Shown: piece after piece, positions 37,101-46,946 of the stretch
How positions within the stretch are numbered: the stretch's first letter is position 1
How the letters are laid out: every line of letters begins with the position of its first letter
From: Diprion similis
Lineage: Eukaryota > Arthropoda > Insecta > Hymenoptera > Diprionidae
Direction: 5' to 3'
DNA length: 64,000 nt
Assembly: GCF_021155765.1 (NCBI RefSeq)
Contig: NC_060107.1
Location: 15,858,501-15,922,500 of the forward strand
Program-made: the position numbers and the translations under genes
Notes under the pieces: generated by a model
What the model was told of the DNA's origin: nothing
Seen by the model: the letters and a program-made list of their open reading frames with translations, nothing else
Databases searched by the model: none

Positions 37101-37261
37101 GTTGTTTTTTTTTTTTTTAATTTTTTTTTTGACGTAACTACTCGAAAGTAACCAATTTTTTTCGTAATTATAATGAAAATTCGGATGAAATTGTTGCAGA
37201 TGAACTGAACATGGCTTGTGCGAAGATGTTCATGTGCGTTCATGAGAGCAAAGCCGACTGA
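25134..37261 (+). CDS. SLC7-family y+LAT/LAT-type amino-acid transporter light chain
   Basis: Eight exons: 25134-25389, 28836-29054, 30696-30966, 31816-31939, 32052-32252, 35607-35756, 36919-37096, 37200-37261. They total 1,461 nt and 486 residues, a full-length light chain with about 12 membrane helices. Family hallmarks are [16 protein letters not shown], the substrate-site loop [73 protein letters not shown] and [16 protein letters not shown]. The cysteine in the [10 protein letters not shown] loop corresponds to the one that links light chains by disulfide to the 4F2hc-type heavy chain, so an obligate heterodimer at the plasma membrane is expected. It probably exchanges neutral or cationic amino acids. 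Several insect paralogs exist, including minidiscs, JhI-21 and y+LAT-like genes. The sequence is closest to the y+LAT/LAT group, but I cannot name the paralog. Introns are long and repeat-filled. Confidence 0.95.
27440..27790 (+). repeat. Dispersed repeat family A, plus-oriented copy (transporter intron 1)
   Basis: Contains the family blocks ATGTAGAAAATTAATTTCTA, CATTTCAGAAAAATCATTTC, CAACTGTTTCCTAAAAATTT and CAGTTTTTCCTAACGTGGTA in the canonical order. Confidence 0.6.
27835..28000 (+). repeat. Dispersed repeat family D, copy 1
   Basis: The motif string CCTGCGTT, CGACAGTACAAAA, AGTACAAAAAAGTGC, GTACTAGT and CGCTATAAAAAA recurs in the same order and orientation at about 42990-43140. The copies are diverged and noncoding. 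Confidence 0.45.
29105..29442. mobile_element. MITE with arms of about 110-130 bp in transporter intron 2
   Basis: The left arm (about 29105-29236) and right arm (about 29334-29442) are inverted copies sharing CGCGATGTA, CAGTCCTACC, TTACCGACCGAGCGAACTCA, TATATTAAATAAACAAACGA, ACAGCTCT, and TGTAG followed by GGAATCGAGGA. The left arm carries an extra block of about 22 bp (TGGCCTGACATTTCGACGAT) absent from the right arm. The spacer is about 100 bp. It has no coding potential and starts only 50 bp inside the intron. Confidence 0.75.
31000..31740 (-). repeat. Dispersed repeat family A, minus-oriented copy (transporter intron 3)
   Basis: Read in reverse it gives the family blocks (CATAACGTGGTACCATCAGA, then TTATCTTCAACTGTCTACTG). 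It occupies most of the 849-bp intron 30967-31815. Confidence 0.55.
34085..34345 (+). mobile_element. Possible tRNA-related SINE
   Basis: A GC-balanced segment starts at GCTTAGGCGGCGAATCGCC and has GGTTTGAACTCGG about 15 nt further on. The latter resembles a pol III B box (GGTTCGANNCC). The segment ends in a TATTACTATTATTGTTATT tail of the kind many insect SINEs carry. An A box is not convincing, so this is a suggestion only. Confidence 0.25.
35391..35515 (+). repeat. Dispersed repeat family C, copy with the full core
   Basis: Contains ATGGCG, 14 nt, then CAGCTGATCGTTTTAGGTGA, and the downstream tail ending CTTTCATTTTATGAGATCCAG. The same tail is recognisable in the copy at 39190-39305 on the minus strand. 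Confidence 0.65.
36230..36420 (+). repeat. Family B arm (transporter intron 6)
   Basis: TTTGGCCCAAAATATGGAGC, TTTCATCTAGCGATTCTTC and ATAGATCAGGTCATCGAAAA match the family B arm order seen at 17457-17580 and, reversed, at 38100-38240. Confidence 0.5.
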
Positions 37262-37739
37262 CGAAAAGAGAAGGAAAGTAATATTTAGCGAGAATTTTAA
37301 TTTCGGGTTCACGCAGTATTTGTACCTGTCCACCTACTGAAATACCATCAACTATAGCGAATGAATAGTCGGTAATCGCAAAAGTGTACCGCGAGCTACA
37401 AGATTTATTATGTGCTATTAACGTTAAGGAGGCTGGTCTGATTTCTTTTGGAGTCAGCAGTTAACTCGGAAACTCCACCAGACGTGTTGAACATTTATAT
37501 ACATAAATCATACCTCTAAAAAGTGAGGACTTTCAAAGGAAAAATTCCGGACCTCTGAAGGTTAAAGAAAAAATGGTATTTCTGCTAGAATTAACTTGAC
37601 CATTGAGTATTTTCACTTAGTGTCTAACAAAGATATTTCTTCGAAACATGAGAAGAAAAAAAACAGCCGCTGTCTGTCAAACAGCAGAATAAACAATCAT
37701 CAAAACTGTTATACAAAATTGATGCTGATTGCATATTTG

Positions 37740-38240
37740 ATCTGACAAAGAGAGTATCAGGTCTCTGGATTATGGATTCTACTCTAATTTTTGAGCCTCT
37801 CTTCACTCCGTCTATGATCGAGTATATGAGCAGTTAACGCTTTCAGTCACAGAAGATACTATAGTGGCATTTTTTTTTCATTTTTCTGTCATTTTTTGAT
37901 TTTTCAGGCAAAATCCTGAATTTGGTTATAATCTAAAAACTGAATTGCGTGACTGAGAGGGTTAAATGACACCTGTCATATATTTTGCTCTGAATATTAA
38001 TTTTCGTTGTCCTCTGTTGACGTTTTCAATTGTAGAATCTCATAGATTCTAGTGTGTTTACAGGTAAATTGTTTTAGAGCAACAGTGTATTAATTTATAT
38101 CAATTTTCGATGATCTAATCTATTGTAAATTGATCTAACGAAGGCCCATTAGGTAAAATTATGCGTCTGAAGCTCCATATTTCGGATCAAGGAAACACTC
38201 CTACAAGTTTTAGCAGAATCCATGATCCTGAGCTCGGACT
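37740..38240. mobile_element. Family B inverted-arm repeat, copy with the best-preserved right arm
   Basis: The left arm at about 37757-37830 (CTCTGGATTATGGATTCTAC, GAGCCTCTCTTCACTCC) is mirrored by about 38100-38240 (reverse complement of GGATCATGGATTCTGCTAAA, AGGAGTGTTTCCTTGATCCG, AAATATGGAGCTTC, GGGCCTTCGTTAGATC). The left arm has lost an internal block. The middle segment (CGTTGTCCTCTGTTG, TAGAATCTCATAGATTC at about 38000-38050) is also found in copy 1 at about 3495-3540, which shows that the two are full-element relatives. Confidence 0.55.
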
Positions 38241-39189
38241 GACTCTTTGTATTCCATTTAACTTTCCATTGCAGAGTGAAGGAAATAACTTTGTATACCG
38301 GAACATCAGTCAGCGCCATTTGGCCCATAAAGTGCTTTAGTAATTTAAGTAACTATCGAAATTAGTACGAAGGTTTTTACACATATTATTAAACGTGTGT
38401 ATATTATATATAAATAGGAACCCGCATACGGGAAAATGCAAAATTCTAAATTCGTATATAAATTATTTTGGAACTTGTTCAATTACTGAATGAAAACCAA
38501 ATGTTGTACAGAAATATAATGTTTTAAATAAATTTATAGAAGACGCAGGGGGAGTCGATATAGGAATAAACAACGTAAACTCTACCACCTTTTACTCTTA
38601 CGGTGTTTGAGTACATTTTGCAATAAAAAATATATTACCTATCATTTTTATTGCTTTAAAGGGATGAAGTTTGGAAATAATTAAAATAATGATAATAATA
38701 GCGACACAGAGCAGAATCGTGAATGAATGAATAACAATTCTACTTTCCGGTTTTCATTCGGTCACGTCTTTACTCTGTTTGTTTCGAGACAGGTATAATA
38801 ATATTTATTTGGCACATATAGAACAGTGGTACTTATTTTTAGAGAAATATTACATGACTAGAGAGATTTTTATAAACAGAGTTTCCTAAACATTTTCTTT
38901 AACAATTTATGTAACGGTTAAATACATATAAAAAACGAGGAAGCATGCAATCATTCGTAAACAGCTGTCGCCACTTTACAATTATCGATATTGCGTATTC
39001 GTGTGAATGTAATTTACACTTGAATATTTTTCCGAAGTACTGGATTCCCAAATTTGTGTAACTGCGATCGGGATCTCGAAATCCAAGAAATACGATCGTG
39101 CGATAGTAAATATGGCGCTCGCTGTTATGGCCGTCGTATTTAATTTACAAATATAGAATGTTTTTTTTATCTCGTATTTTACTCTACAC

Positions 39190-39305
39190 TAACTCCATAT
39201 CACAAAATGAAAGATTGAGAGTTTGCACGATATCTTATGTGCCGTATCATTATTAAATTTACCTAAAACGATCAGCTGATTGACACTTCCGACGCCATAT
39301 TTCCC
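39190..39305 (-). repeat. Dispersed repeat family C, minus-oriented copy
   Basis: On the minus strand it reads ATGGCG, 14 nt, then CAGCTGATCGTTTTAGGTAA, followed by ATCGTGCAAACTCTCAATC and TTTCATTTTGTGATATGGAG. Confidence 0.65.
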
Positions 39306-39689
39306 TATCATGGGAACAGGAACAGTTTCCTCGTGGAACACGGTAGGGAATCGGTTTAGTAGCGGAGAACAGTCTACAACCTTGTAAAACACGTATCTTA
39401 TTGTAGATATGATTTTTTAGTATATCGAAAATAATCTAACGAAAAACTAAAACGGAAATCACAATGATGTGTAACTAGTAATATGGATAAAGTTTTTACC
39501 GTGGCTTCTTTAACCGGTTGTATGCATAATCCATGAATTGTTATAAATAACTTCACATTTAAGCATGTGGTAATAATTGAGTAAAAAACGTATGAGATCT
39601 GGAACGTAACAATATTTCGCGAACACGATGTATTTGTACGGATTAGAAACGTCATGACACCTTCAAATTGAGCAGTATAACACGAAGGA

Positions 39690-42415
39690 TTAGCCCTCGG
39701 CTAACGGAGGTGTAACCCAACCATACTTCTCATGTGTTTTAACAAGACTTCTGAAAGACTCCTCGGCCGATCTTCGGTTGAATTCCTTATGGCTCTTCGT
39801 CTTTCTCGCGATGCGCCCCTGCAACATTTAATATTGCCGAAGTTGAATAGTTGCTTAATGGAATCATGGATCGTACCTACAATTATTATTGACTAATTAA
39901 TGACATTGTTGTCATTTGATTACATAATTATTAATTAATTGCGAATTAATATATCATCTTGATACTTCTTCGTAGTGCTGGAAAAATCATCTTTAAATAA
40001 TAAAACTGAATTTCTGTTTCACTCCAACTGTTTTAGCATTGACTAGGATGTACATATTTATTGCTCGGTTTACAGTTAATTCAATCACGAGTAATTTTGA
40101 ATATCTCTGAAAATATGATGGTTATGAATGTATATACACAAAATAAGGCTTGCCTTGCTTAGTCTAGTTGTATATTAATACATTTTTTTTTTTTTTAGAA
40201 AATTTTACGTCCGGCAGTGACCCGGATTACTACTATCAACTGTTGACCATGTAACCTAACACTTCTCATCTCGCCCTTCTATCTCTCACGTCTTCACGGA
40301 CTCACTGATAGCAGAAATGTACTTGTTCAGCTATCTGCGACCCCTTACTCCTCTCAGGCCTCATCTCAACTTCTCTTCTTTTGCCAATCTACTCATACTT
40401 CAACCAACACTCTTCCACGAAACTTCTCTTCAGACATACTTCTGATATTTATTCAATTCCAACTACAAACAACAATCAATCCAATATCGGGGAAAGAAAC
40501 CGAACAAGATCGATAACACAACCACACATAAAAAAATTCGTGACCGGGGAGTCACACCATAAATTATTATATGTTCTTTGGGTCACTGAAACCGAAACCG
40601 AAAAACATTTCACCGCATCATGTCAGGTTTTTAACATAAGCTTAAAAAATCGTAGCCCAGTCAGCCCGTTATACTAATATATTAAACCTCATAATCTCTC
40701 AACCCCATAACCGTTTGACCTCTTCACCCCTTGACTCCGTAACCTCTTTACCCTATAACCTGAAATTCAAATAATTACAAGTAATGGGTGAAGGGGTCAA
40801 TCAGCTGATTGTTCAGGTGAATAATGGGAATATCAAGGGACAGAAAATGTCATGCAAGGTATTGGGTGCTTATTTAATGATATTGAGTCGATGTAGAATA
40901 GAATATGGGATAAGAAACCACTGTTATCATCAGATATGACGGCCATGACGTTTAGTGGGTGCCTAATGAAAAAAATTCTCAGAAAATTACAAATTAGGAC
41001 ATTTCTGTAGACATTTATCAGGAATTTTCCTGAATTTTTCTAGACAATAAGCAATGCGAAAACTTCTGTATTATTCCTGGAAGTTTAGATTATTCAAATG
41101 ACGCCTGAGAAAGTTTAAAAAATTCTAGAGATTTTGTGGTAAAAATTAGTCATATTCCACTGAGATATCATTTTTATTGAAACTCTGAAAAACCCCGAAT
41201 TTTCAATTTCCAACTATTTCTTACCAAGTTCAGTTAGAGGTGATACTCGCACCTATTTTTGGAGAAAAATCATATTTTGTCAGAAGATCATTTTGTATCT
41301 CGCATCTGAAAAAATTCGAGGTCCGATGTTTTTACATATTTGCTAACAGTAGTGCGTTATAAAAAATAAGGATTGATGTCTGAGAGAAATAAGACATTTT
41401 TGGAAGACATGTGCAATTAATTTTTCTGAAACATGGCTGGGAATATCTGGACGTACATACATACGAAAGAACATTTTATTTCAAAATAGAATTATGAAAA
41501 CTTTTCGAAAATTTTCGAGTTTTTTTCATAAGTTTGAATAGAAGATAAGAAATTTTTACAAAATTTCTAAAGATTGATAAAAGTTGTCAGATATTCTTCA
41601 GAAAACCTGAGAAACTGTCAGAAATTCACATTTTGAGTACTTATTGCTGGGGCGATAAGCATGATTCTAGCACTGCTCTTCGCTGAACATAATCAAAAGG
41701 GAGAAGAAAACGAAAACGAAAACGAAGAGGATTATGATTTCAATTTTCTCACCTGACCCTTAACGATACTAGCGGCAAACTGGGTGATTACAGCCTCTAT
41801 GGTGTAGGCGCTGGCCCAACCTCGTGGAGTGAGAAGTTCCATACAAATGGCGCCTCCTTCCATGACAAATCCCTTGTCGATACGGGGTGAAATGACCCTC
41901 ATGAAGGGTGGAGCGAATGGAAAATTTTCGGGAAATATAACGTGGAGTAATATGTAGGGCACTTCAAGTTCACGCATATCCGCTGCCAATTCGCTCTCGG
42001 GATCGACTTTGTGCAGTCTAACATGCCACTCGAAGAGATTGTCGTTCACCAGCTCAGCGCTGAAGGCGGCATCCCGGCGATGCTGAAGCCTCTGAACCTC
42101 GCTGAGCTCTTTCATCAGGCGTCGCAATCGCACGCCACGTTCCGGAACGGCGGTAACGGTTGTCTGCGAGCAGCTGGCCCCAGACTTTTTCGTCTTGAAA
42201 AAACAGCTGCTCGAGTGGCTGCTGCAACCTGGCATCTCCTGCAGTCCCGAATTCGACGGGGTAACAACGTCCGGCCGATGATGGCGACTTAGCAAACGAC
42301 GCGATGGGGAGTTTGTCGGACCACCACTCGCTCCGTCCTGTTCACTAATCTTCTCTGACGTGCGGAACAACTTTCTGAATGCTGCGACAACCTTGTCCTT
42401 CGATCTCGTCGTCAT
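39690..42415 (-). CDS. UBE2Q-like ubiquitin-conjugating enzyme E2
   Basis: The ATG is at 42415. Exon 1 is 42415-41753 (221 codons, donor GGTCAG/GTGAGA). Exon 2 is 39818-39690 (acceptor GTTGCAG/GGGCGC) and ends in TAA. The joined product is 263 residues. The first 95 residues are Ser/Arg-rich and variable. The E2 core follows, with LFEWHVRLHKVDPESELAAD, FPENFPFAPPFMRVISPR and the active site GGAICMELLTPRGWASAYT (Cys191). The Q-type C-terminus reads GRIARKTKS, then SLVKTHEKYGWVTPPLAEG. This matches UBE2QL1 and the single UBE2Q-like gene of Drosophila (CG4502), rather than the longer UBE2Q1/2 with an N-terminal RWD-like domain. The role is ubiquitin transfer from E1 to an E3 or substrate; targets cannot be read from sequence. 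A splice acceptor at 42440 (TTCCAG/AGATTTTG) indicates at least one upstream noncoding exon. Confidence 0.95.
40200..40790 (+). other. Pyrimidine-rich segment with a possible decayed retroelement tail
   Basis: This lies within the UBE2Q-like intron. A 98-codon plus-strand frame (40381-40677) ends with ETETEKHFTASCQVFN, which loosely resembles the C-terminal zinc-knuckle/HF motif of insect LINE reverse transcriptases (ET..HFL..C). It is followed by degenerate CCxxAACC-type short repeats (about 40685-40765). Too short and too diverged to assign to a family. Confidence 0.2.
40795..40905 (+). repeat. Dispersed repeat family C, diverged copy
   Basis: TCAATCAGCTGATTGTTCAGG with flanks alignable to the other copies; the upstream ATGGCG is changed to ATGGGT and the spacer is two bases shorter. 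Confidence 0.55.
40970..41650 (-). repeat. Dispersed repeat family A, minus-oriented copy (UBE2Q-like intron)
   Basis: Read in reverse it gives CATGTTTCAGAAAAATTAAT, CTTCCAAAAATGTCTTATTT and TTTTTTATAACGCACTACTG, the canonical family A order. Confidence 0.6.
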
Positions 42416-42439
42416 CGTTAGTCGGACGATTCAAAATCT

Positions 42440-45400
42440 CTGGAATAAAAACCGTTCAGTCAGCTTTTTGCAAGAATTGTTTCAATTTTTAGAAGGTCAC
42501 TTGCTCAGATATCGGTAGGACTCTTGTACACTTTACGAATTTGAGAATGTTCGAAATACTTGGAACAATATTTTAAGTGACTTCGGGGTTACTTGAAATC
42601 GAAAACGAATGACCGCGACGCACTTTCTGAGTTTAAAAAAAAAAACATTGGGATAAGAGGAAAAACCGTTTGAAACAGCCCCGACAGCTGGAATTGGTGC
42701 CAATAATGACGAACACAAGTAAACAGCATGTTTACTTTGCAATAGAAATGGTTCTAAGCAAATTCGAATACCACAAGCTAAAATATGAACAATCTCAGGA
42801 AACGTTTTATAATTGGAACCTTAAAAATTACAACTTCGGGGTTTTCTGATTAAATCTGATATTTTGGATTCATTTTGCTGGATCATTAGATCACTAAAAT
42901 TTTTTTGAAAAACCATAACGATATAGCATTGTATAAATCTAGTTGTTGACGAAAATCTGTTGTACTGTACTTACAAAAATCTATTTTAACACTGTTACGA
43001 TTTATGCGTCTTTTTTACCTGCGTTATGTACGTAATTGTTTTTGGGACAGTACAAAAACCGAGCATCGGAGTACGTCCTAGTACTTAAAAGTGATCTTTT
43101 TTGTCCGCTGCTATAAAAAAACTTGTAGCTCACATATTATTAAAAAAAAATCTGTGTCACAATTAATACAAAAGTGTAGGAAGTTTATCTGTAGATGCTG
43201 TTCATAGAATTTCAAATGTCGTAAGGAATATGAAAGACGTGGCATTTTAAAACTAAAACCATCGGTTCGTAATATCGATGTACCCATGTATTATTCAAAT
43301 TTCCTCAGTTCATTTCTGTTACATTTTACATATAAGAATGTTATTTTCTAGTGTTTCCCAACATTTGTCCAAACAACACTGTTGGAGATTTTTCAACGGT
43401 TCTTTCTCTTTCCTTAACTATGGCTTCAGACAGTACAACCCATTCATCCTTAACCCCTTGCCCTAGGATTTAAGTTCTGATGGCGCGTGCCATGATCAAG
43501 AGCCAGTCCGGTCACATGTTGGGCCATTTTACAGTTTAGCTGAGCGTCGAAGTTGAGCCAATCGCACATCGAAGAACCACGGCTCTCACACGATGTTGGA
43601 GGTGAAAGGGTCGAAACCAATTTACATCGCAGAAACAGCGTTTTAGCTGTTTGATTTGTTTTCAATTTTCCTCTTTAACTTTGTGGTTATTTCAATTTCA
43701 AAACTCGAATACACTGTACGAATTGAATGAATTCGAAATGCTCCAAACGCTATCACATGACTTATGATATTCATGTGACTTTGGAAGACTGCACCTGTAG
43801 CTGCAAGTGGCAAAAACTATATAACAATGATTTCCTCAAAAATCATTAGATACCCAAGTGGCACTTGACTCGAATACTTAGGTATTTGATGATTTTTGAG
43901 GAAATTGTCTTATAAACTTTATGTCACATCCAGGTGATAATTACACTATAACTTCGAATGAATTTAATATACTCAAGACAGTAGTAATCCGTGGACACCT
44001 CGGAAAAATTGCATATGCACTTTGTTGATCGAGTACAGTGGAAAAACTTGTTGTCACTGATTTATTAAATCACAATATGTTGGAAAAGCATTACGCAAAA
44101 ATCTATCGCAGAAGACTCATCGACAAGAGATAACTGCTGCACCGCACATACGTCATTAGGTGCAGTTAACCTGCCATGCACATAGGTATACAATGTATGT
44201 ACGTATGTCCGACAGAGCACAGATTTATGTATCAACAACTTAAGGGGTTTTACCAGAAAGAAGAAAGTCTTTCAGACTAAAATGGCAGAAGTTCCTCGAG
44301 AATCGCGGGTTATGGTTTGCCCTTATTAAAAGTTCAGAAGACTGAAAACAAAGCAGAGGAAACTGGGATGTACAGTACTGATTCTCATCCAGCCAAAATT
44401 AGACTTCGAAAACTGCATGTACGTATCTATACCAATATATGTAACCAACTCGAGGTAAATTTAGACTACAACCACTCGGATTCTGCATTTCAAACACGTA
44501 TGGAAGTAGCTTGCAACAATTAATCTACATGCAGTATATGTTTACATTATTCGCCTTAAATCGCAACATCTGTCACAACAAAATCCGAACGGGAGCATGC
44601 CACCCGTTAGATCAGTTAGAATTTAAAAAAAAATATATGTCCACTGGATAGGACAGTCGGGAAATGAGGTGCGATGCACAAAAAAAAAAAAAAAACAATT
44701 TCGTTAAAATATTATAATAATGGTATGACTGTGTGGGATGACTATTGTCATATCTGAATATTAACGACCGCGAAGGATAACTTTTCGAATTAATTCGTGA
44801 ACCCTGCACACTCATGACAATATACGTATTCTTTAAACACACGCGATACAGGCGAATCGAAAACGACACTCACCCACTTCAACCTCTCGGATCAAAGCAC
44901 CCCATCGGACTATTTAAGCAATAACGTCGATCCGGACAGCGGCGCTAAGGGGCGCAGTCTCCACCCTCATTGAAAACAGGATGAACTTAGGACGATGGAA
45001 GTCCAGGCTCAGAGAGCATGGTAGGAGAATGAGCTGAACGCGGAGATTCAAGCCAGGAGGCAGAATTGAGACTGCGGCGAATGGCGGAGGAGTGAGAGGA
45101 GGGCTGTAGTATCGATCCGGTCCCATTGTTGATATTAAATGGGTCTGCATCCCGTGTCAAAGATCACTGTATTATTGTTTTATACCTCGTCAATTAGTTC
45201 GACATCGATAATATAATGACGATTAACGATTAGGGGAACATGCATTTGGCGCGATGTACATGATGCCCCGTGTGAAAAGTTAAGAACGGTTTGAACGAAT
45301 GAAACATTCGTAGTTCTCCAAAATGAGGGTACTTATAGTTTCGTGAGTTTGGAAAATTATGTCAACTTAGCTAGTGATGCGGTATAATATGATAATAACT

Positions 45401-45580
45401 ATAAATACTTGAGTACTGTTGAATATACTCACCAGTTGCAGTAACTATGATGTAATCGTAGTGAGGCATAATTTGATACGTAATTTTTTTCGCCAATTTG
45501 CATGTAAGAAAACGAAGATATTTTAAGAACGAGAATGTGGAAGGATGAATAGATTTTCTTGTGATCTTTATATTATTGAG
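42440..45580. other. Upstream region of the UBE2Q-like gene
   Basis: No coding frame is supported. It contains a family D copy (about 42990-43140), a more GC-rich patch near 43460-43640, a long fold-back hairpin (43792-43936), and a GC-rich patch at 44930-45130. Either patch could carry the promoter and noncoding first exon that the acceptor at 42440 calls for. Confidence 0.45.
43792..43936. other. Long fold-back hairpin, 18-nt loop
   Basis: The left arm 43792-43858 (CACCTG..., then ATGATTTCCTCAAAAATCAT, TAGATACCCAAG) pairs with the right arm 43877-43936 (CTTAGGTATTTGATGATTTT, TGAGGAAATTGT, ..., CAGGTG). The inner 30 bp pair almost perfectly and the outer half has bulges. No protein is encoded. 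Confidence 0.6.
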
Positions 45581-45589
45581 AAAAAACTT

Positions 45590-46400
45590 CGTCTCAGAAT
45601 CGATTCTTGGGATTCTAGATAATTCTTTTTCTTATCGATAATTGGCCCCTCAGGAACTGAAAAGAAACAATTATATGAGCATTATAGAACAGCTGGAAAA
45701 ATACTCCGCAAATTTTGTTTCTTAGCTGTATCCTCTGATCGGTTGATCGCCGCGACTTGGGACAAGATTTTACCTCTAAAAATTATGTGGATACAGCATG
45801 TACATAAATCGTTTCTAGCGTTTTTCAAAATCAGCCTGAAATTGGCTGTAAAAATCTAAAGACATGAGCCTTCTTTTTTTTGTCTGAGAAACGATTCGCT
45901 GGACCCTGTCTTCATTAATTGGATGCTTAGGAACTCGCAAAAGATAACTAGAACTCGAGCTAAAACTTCGTGGGAACAACAGCTGCGAGAACACACAGAC
46001 TGTAGGAGTCTTTCCCATAAAATCTAAAGAAGTTAGCGTTTCCTTTCTCGCAATTTTCGAGGTAAACATTTTTTCGGCAGAATTGATTTGTAGGACTCTT
46101 TTCCGACTAATCAGACTCTCAGTAACTGAAAAAAATCATCTAGAACATCATGGGATCAATAGCTGCGACATCATGAGAAGATTTTTGATATTTTTTCCTG
46201 CACCGTTTGAGTAGTCGATCCTAGCCACGGAAGATTATGCGCAATCATTTATTCCTGCAATATTACGAGCGAATTGCTTCTGACTTTATTGGTCGAAAAC
46301 TGTTTAACGAGAATCGATATCCCGGAATCCTCTTCCAATAATCAGGTCCCCAGGAACTCAAAAATTACTTCCGAAGCATGGTATGATTAACCGATCATTT
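45590..46400 (+). repeat. Degenerate direct array related to the 312-bp satellite
   Basis: The satellite landmark AGGAACTC/AGGAACTG recurs at 45652, 45929, 46121 (AGTAACTG) and 46352. In several units it is flanked by further satellite blocks in the right order. At about 46020-46180, AAAATCTAAAGAAGTTAGCG, a TTTTCGAGG block, GAATTGATTTGTA, CTCTCAGTAACTGAAAAAA and GATCAATAGCTGCGACATCA parallel the monomer. Unit length is irregular, about 190-280 bp, implying old copies with deletions. It lies directly downstream of RRP12. Confidence 0.5.
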
Positions 46401-46946
46401 CGCAACGGGAAGTCTTCAACCGTCGTTTTGGTGTCACTTGGTATGACTTCTCGCAGAATGTTCCTTCGGAAATGTGTATAAAGAAATCTATCCGACCTTT
46501 CAGGAAATATCTCCTTAAATTTTTTATCTATAATGTGGTCCAATAACCTCGCACATCGGTAAAACATGCCCCATACACGATGAAGATGAATATTTTCCAT
46601 TTATCAACATCACACTTTAATATAAACAAATTCATTTATTTAACACAAGTAACAGCGTATTATTTGTATGTATATCATTGTACAATAAAATTGTATTATT
46701 AGTAACAATGAGAAAGACCGCTAGGAAAAATATTTGAAACAACTGTTATACAGAACCAAATGAAATATCAGCTATACAAGAATTGTCTGATTTCGCGTAA
46801 TTCGACGATTATACGGGGCAGCCGGTTATACATGACAAAGAAAACAGCTGCAATATTCCAAATACACGTTCAATGCTTCCAAATAAATATTTCATTATTC
46901 ATCGTGCTTTTGCTACGAGATCCCTTTCTAGTATCGATCTTGATAA

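Larger units (their letters stand above)
37262..39689. other. Intergenic region between the transporter and the UBE2Q-like gene
   Basis: The two genes converge here. The region holds a family B inverted-arm element (37740-38240) and a family C copy on the minus strand (39190-39305). No coding frame is supported. Confidence 0.6.

Noticed and set aside
42011-42292. 93-codon plus-strand frame
   Set aside because: It mirrors the UBE2Q-like first exon on the opposite strand.
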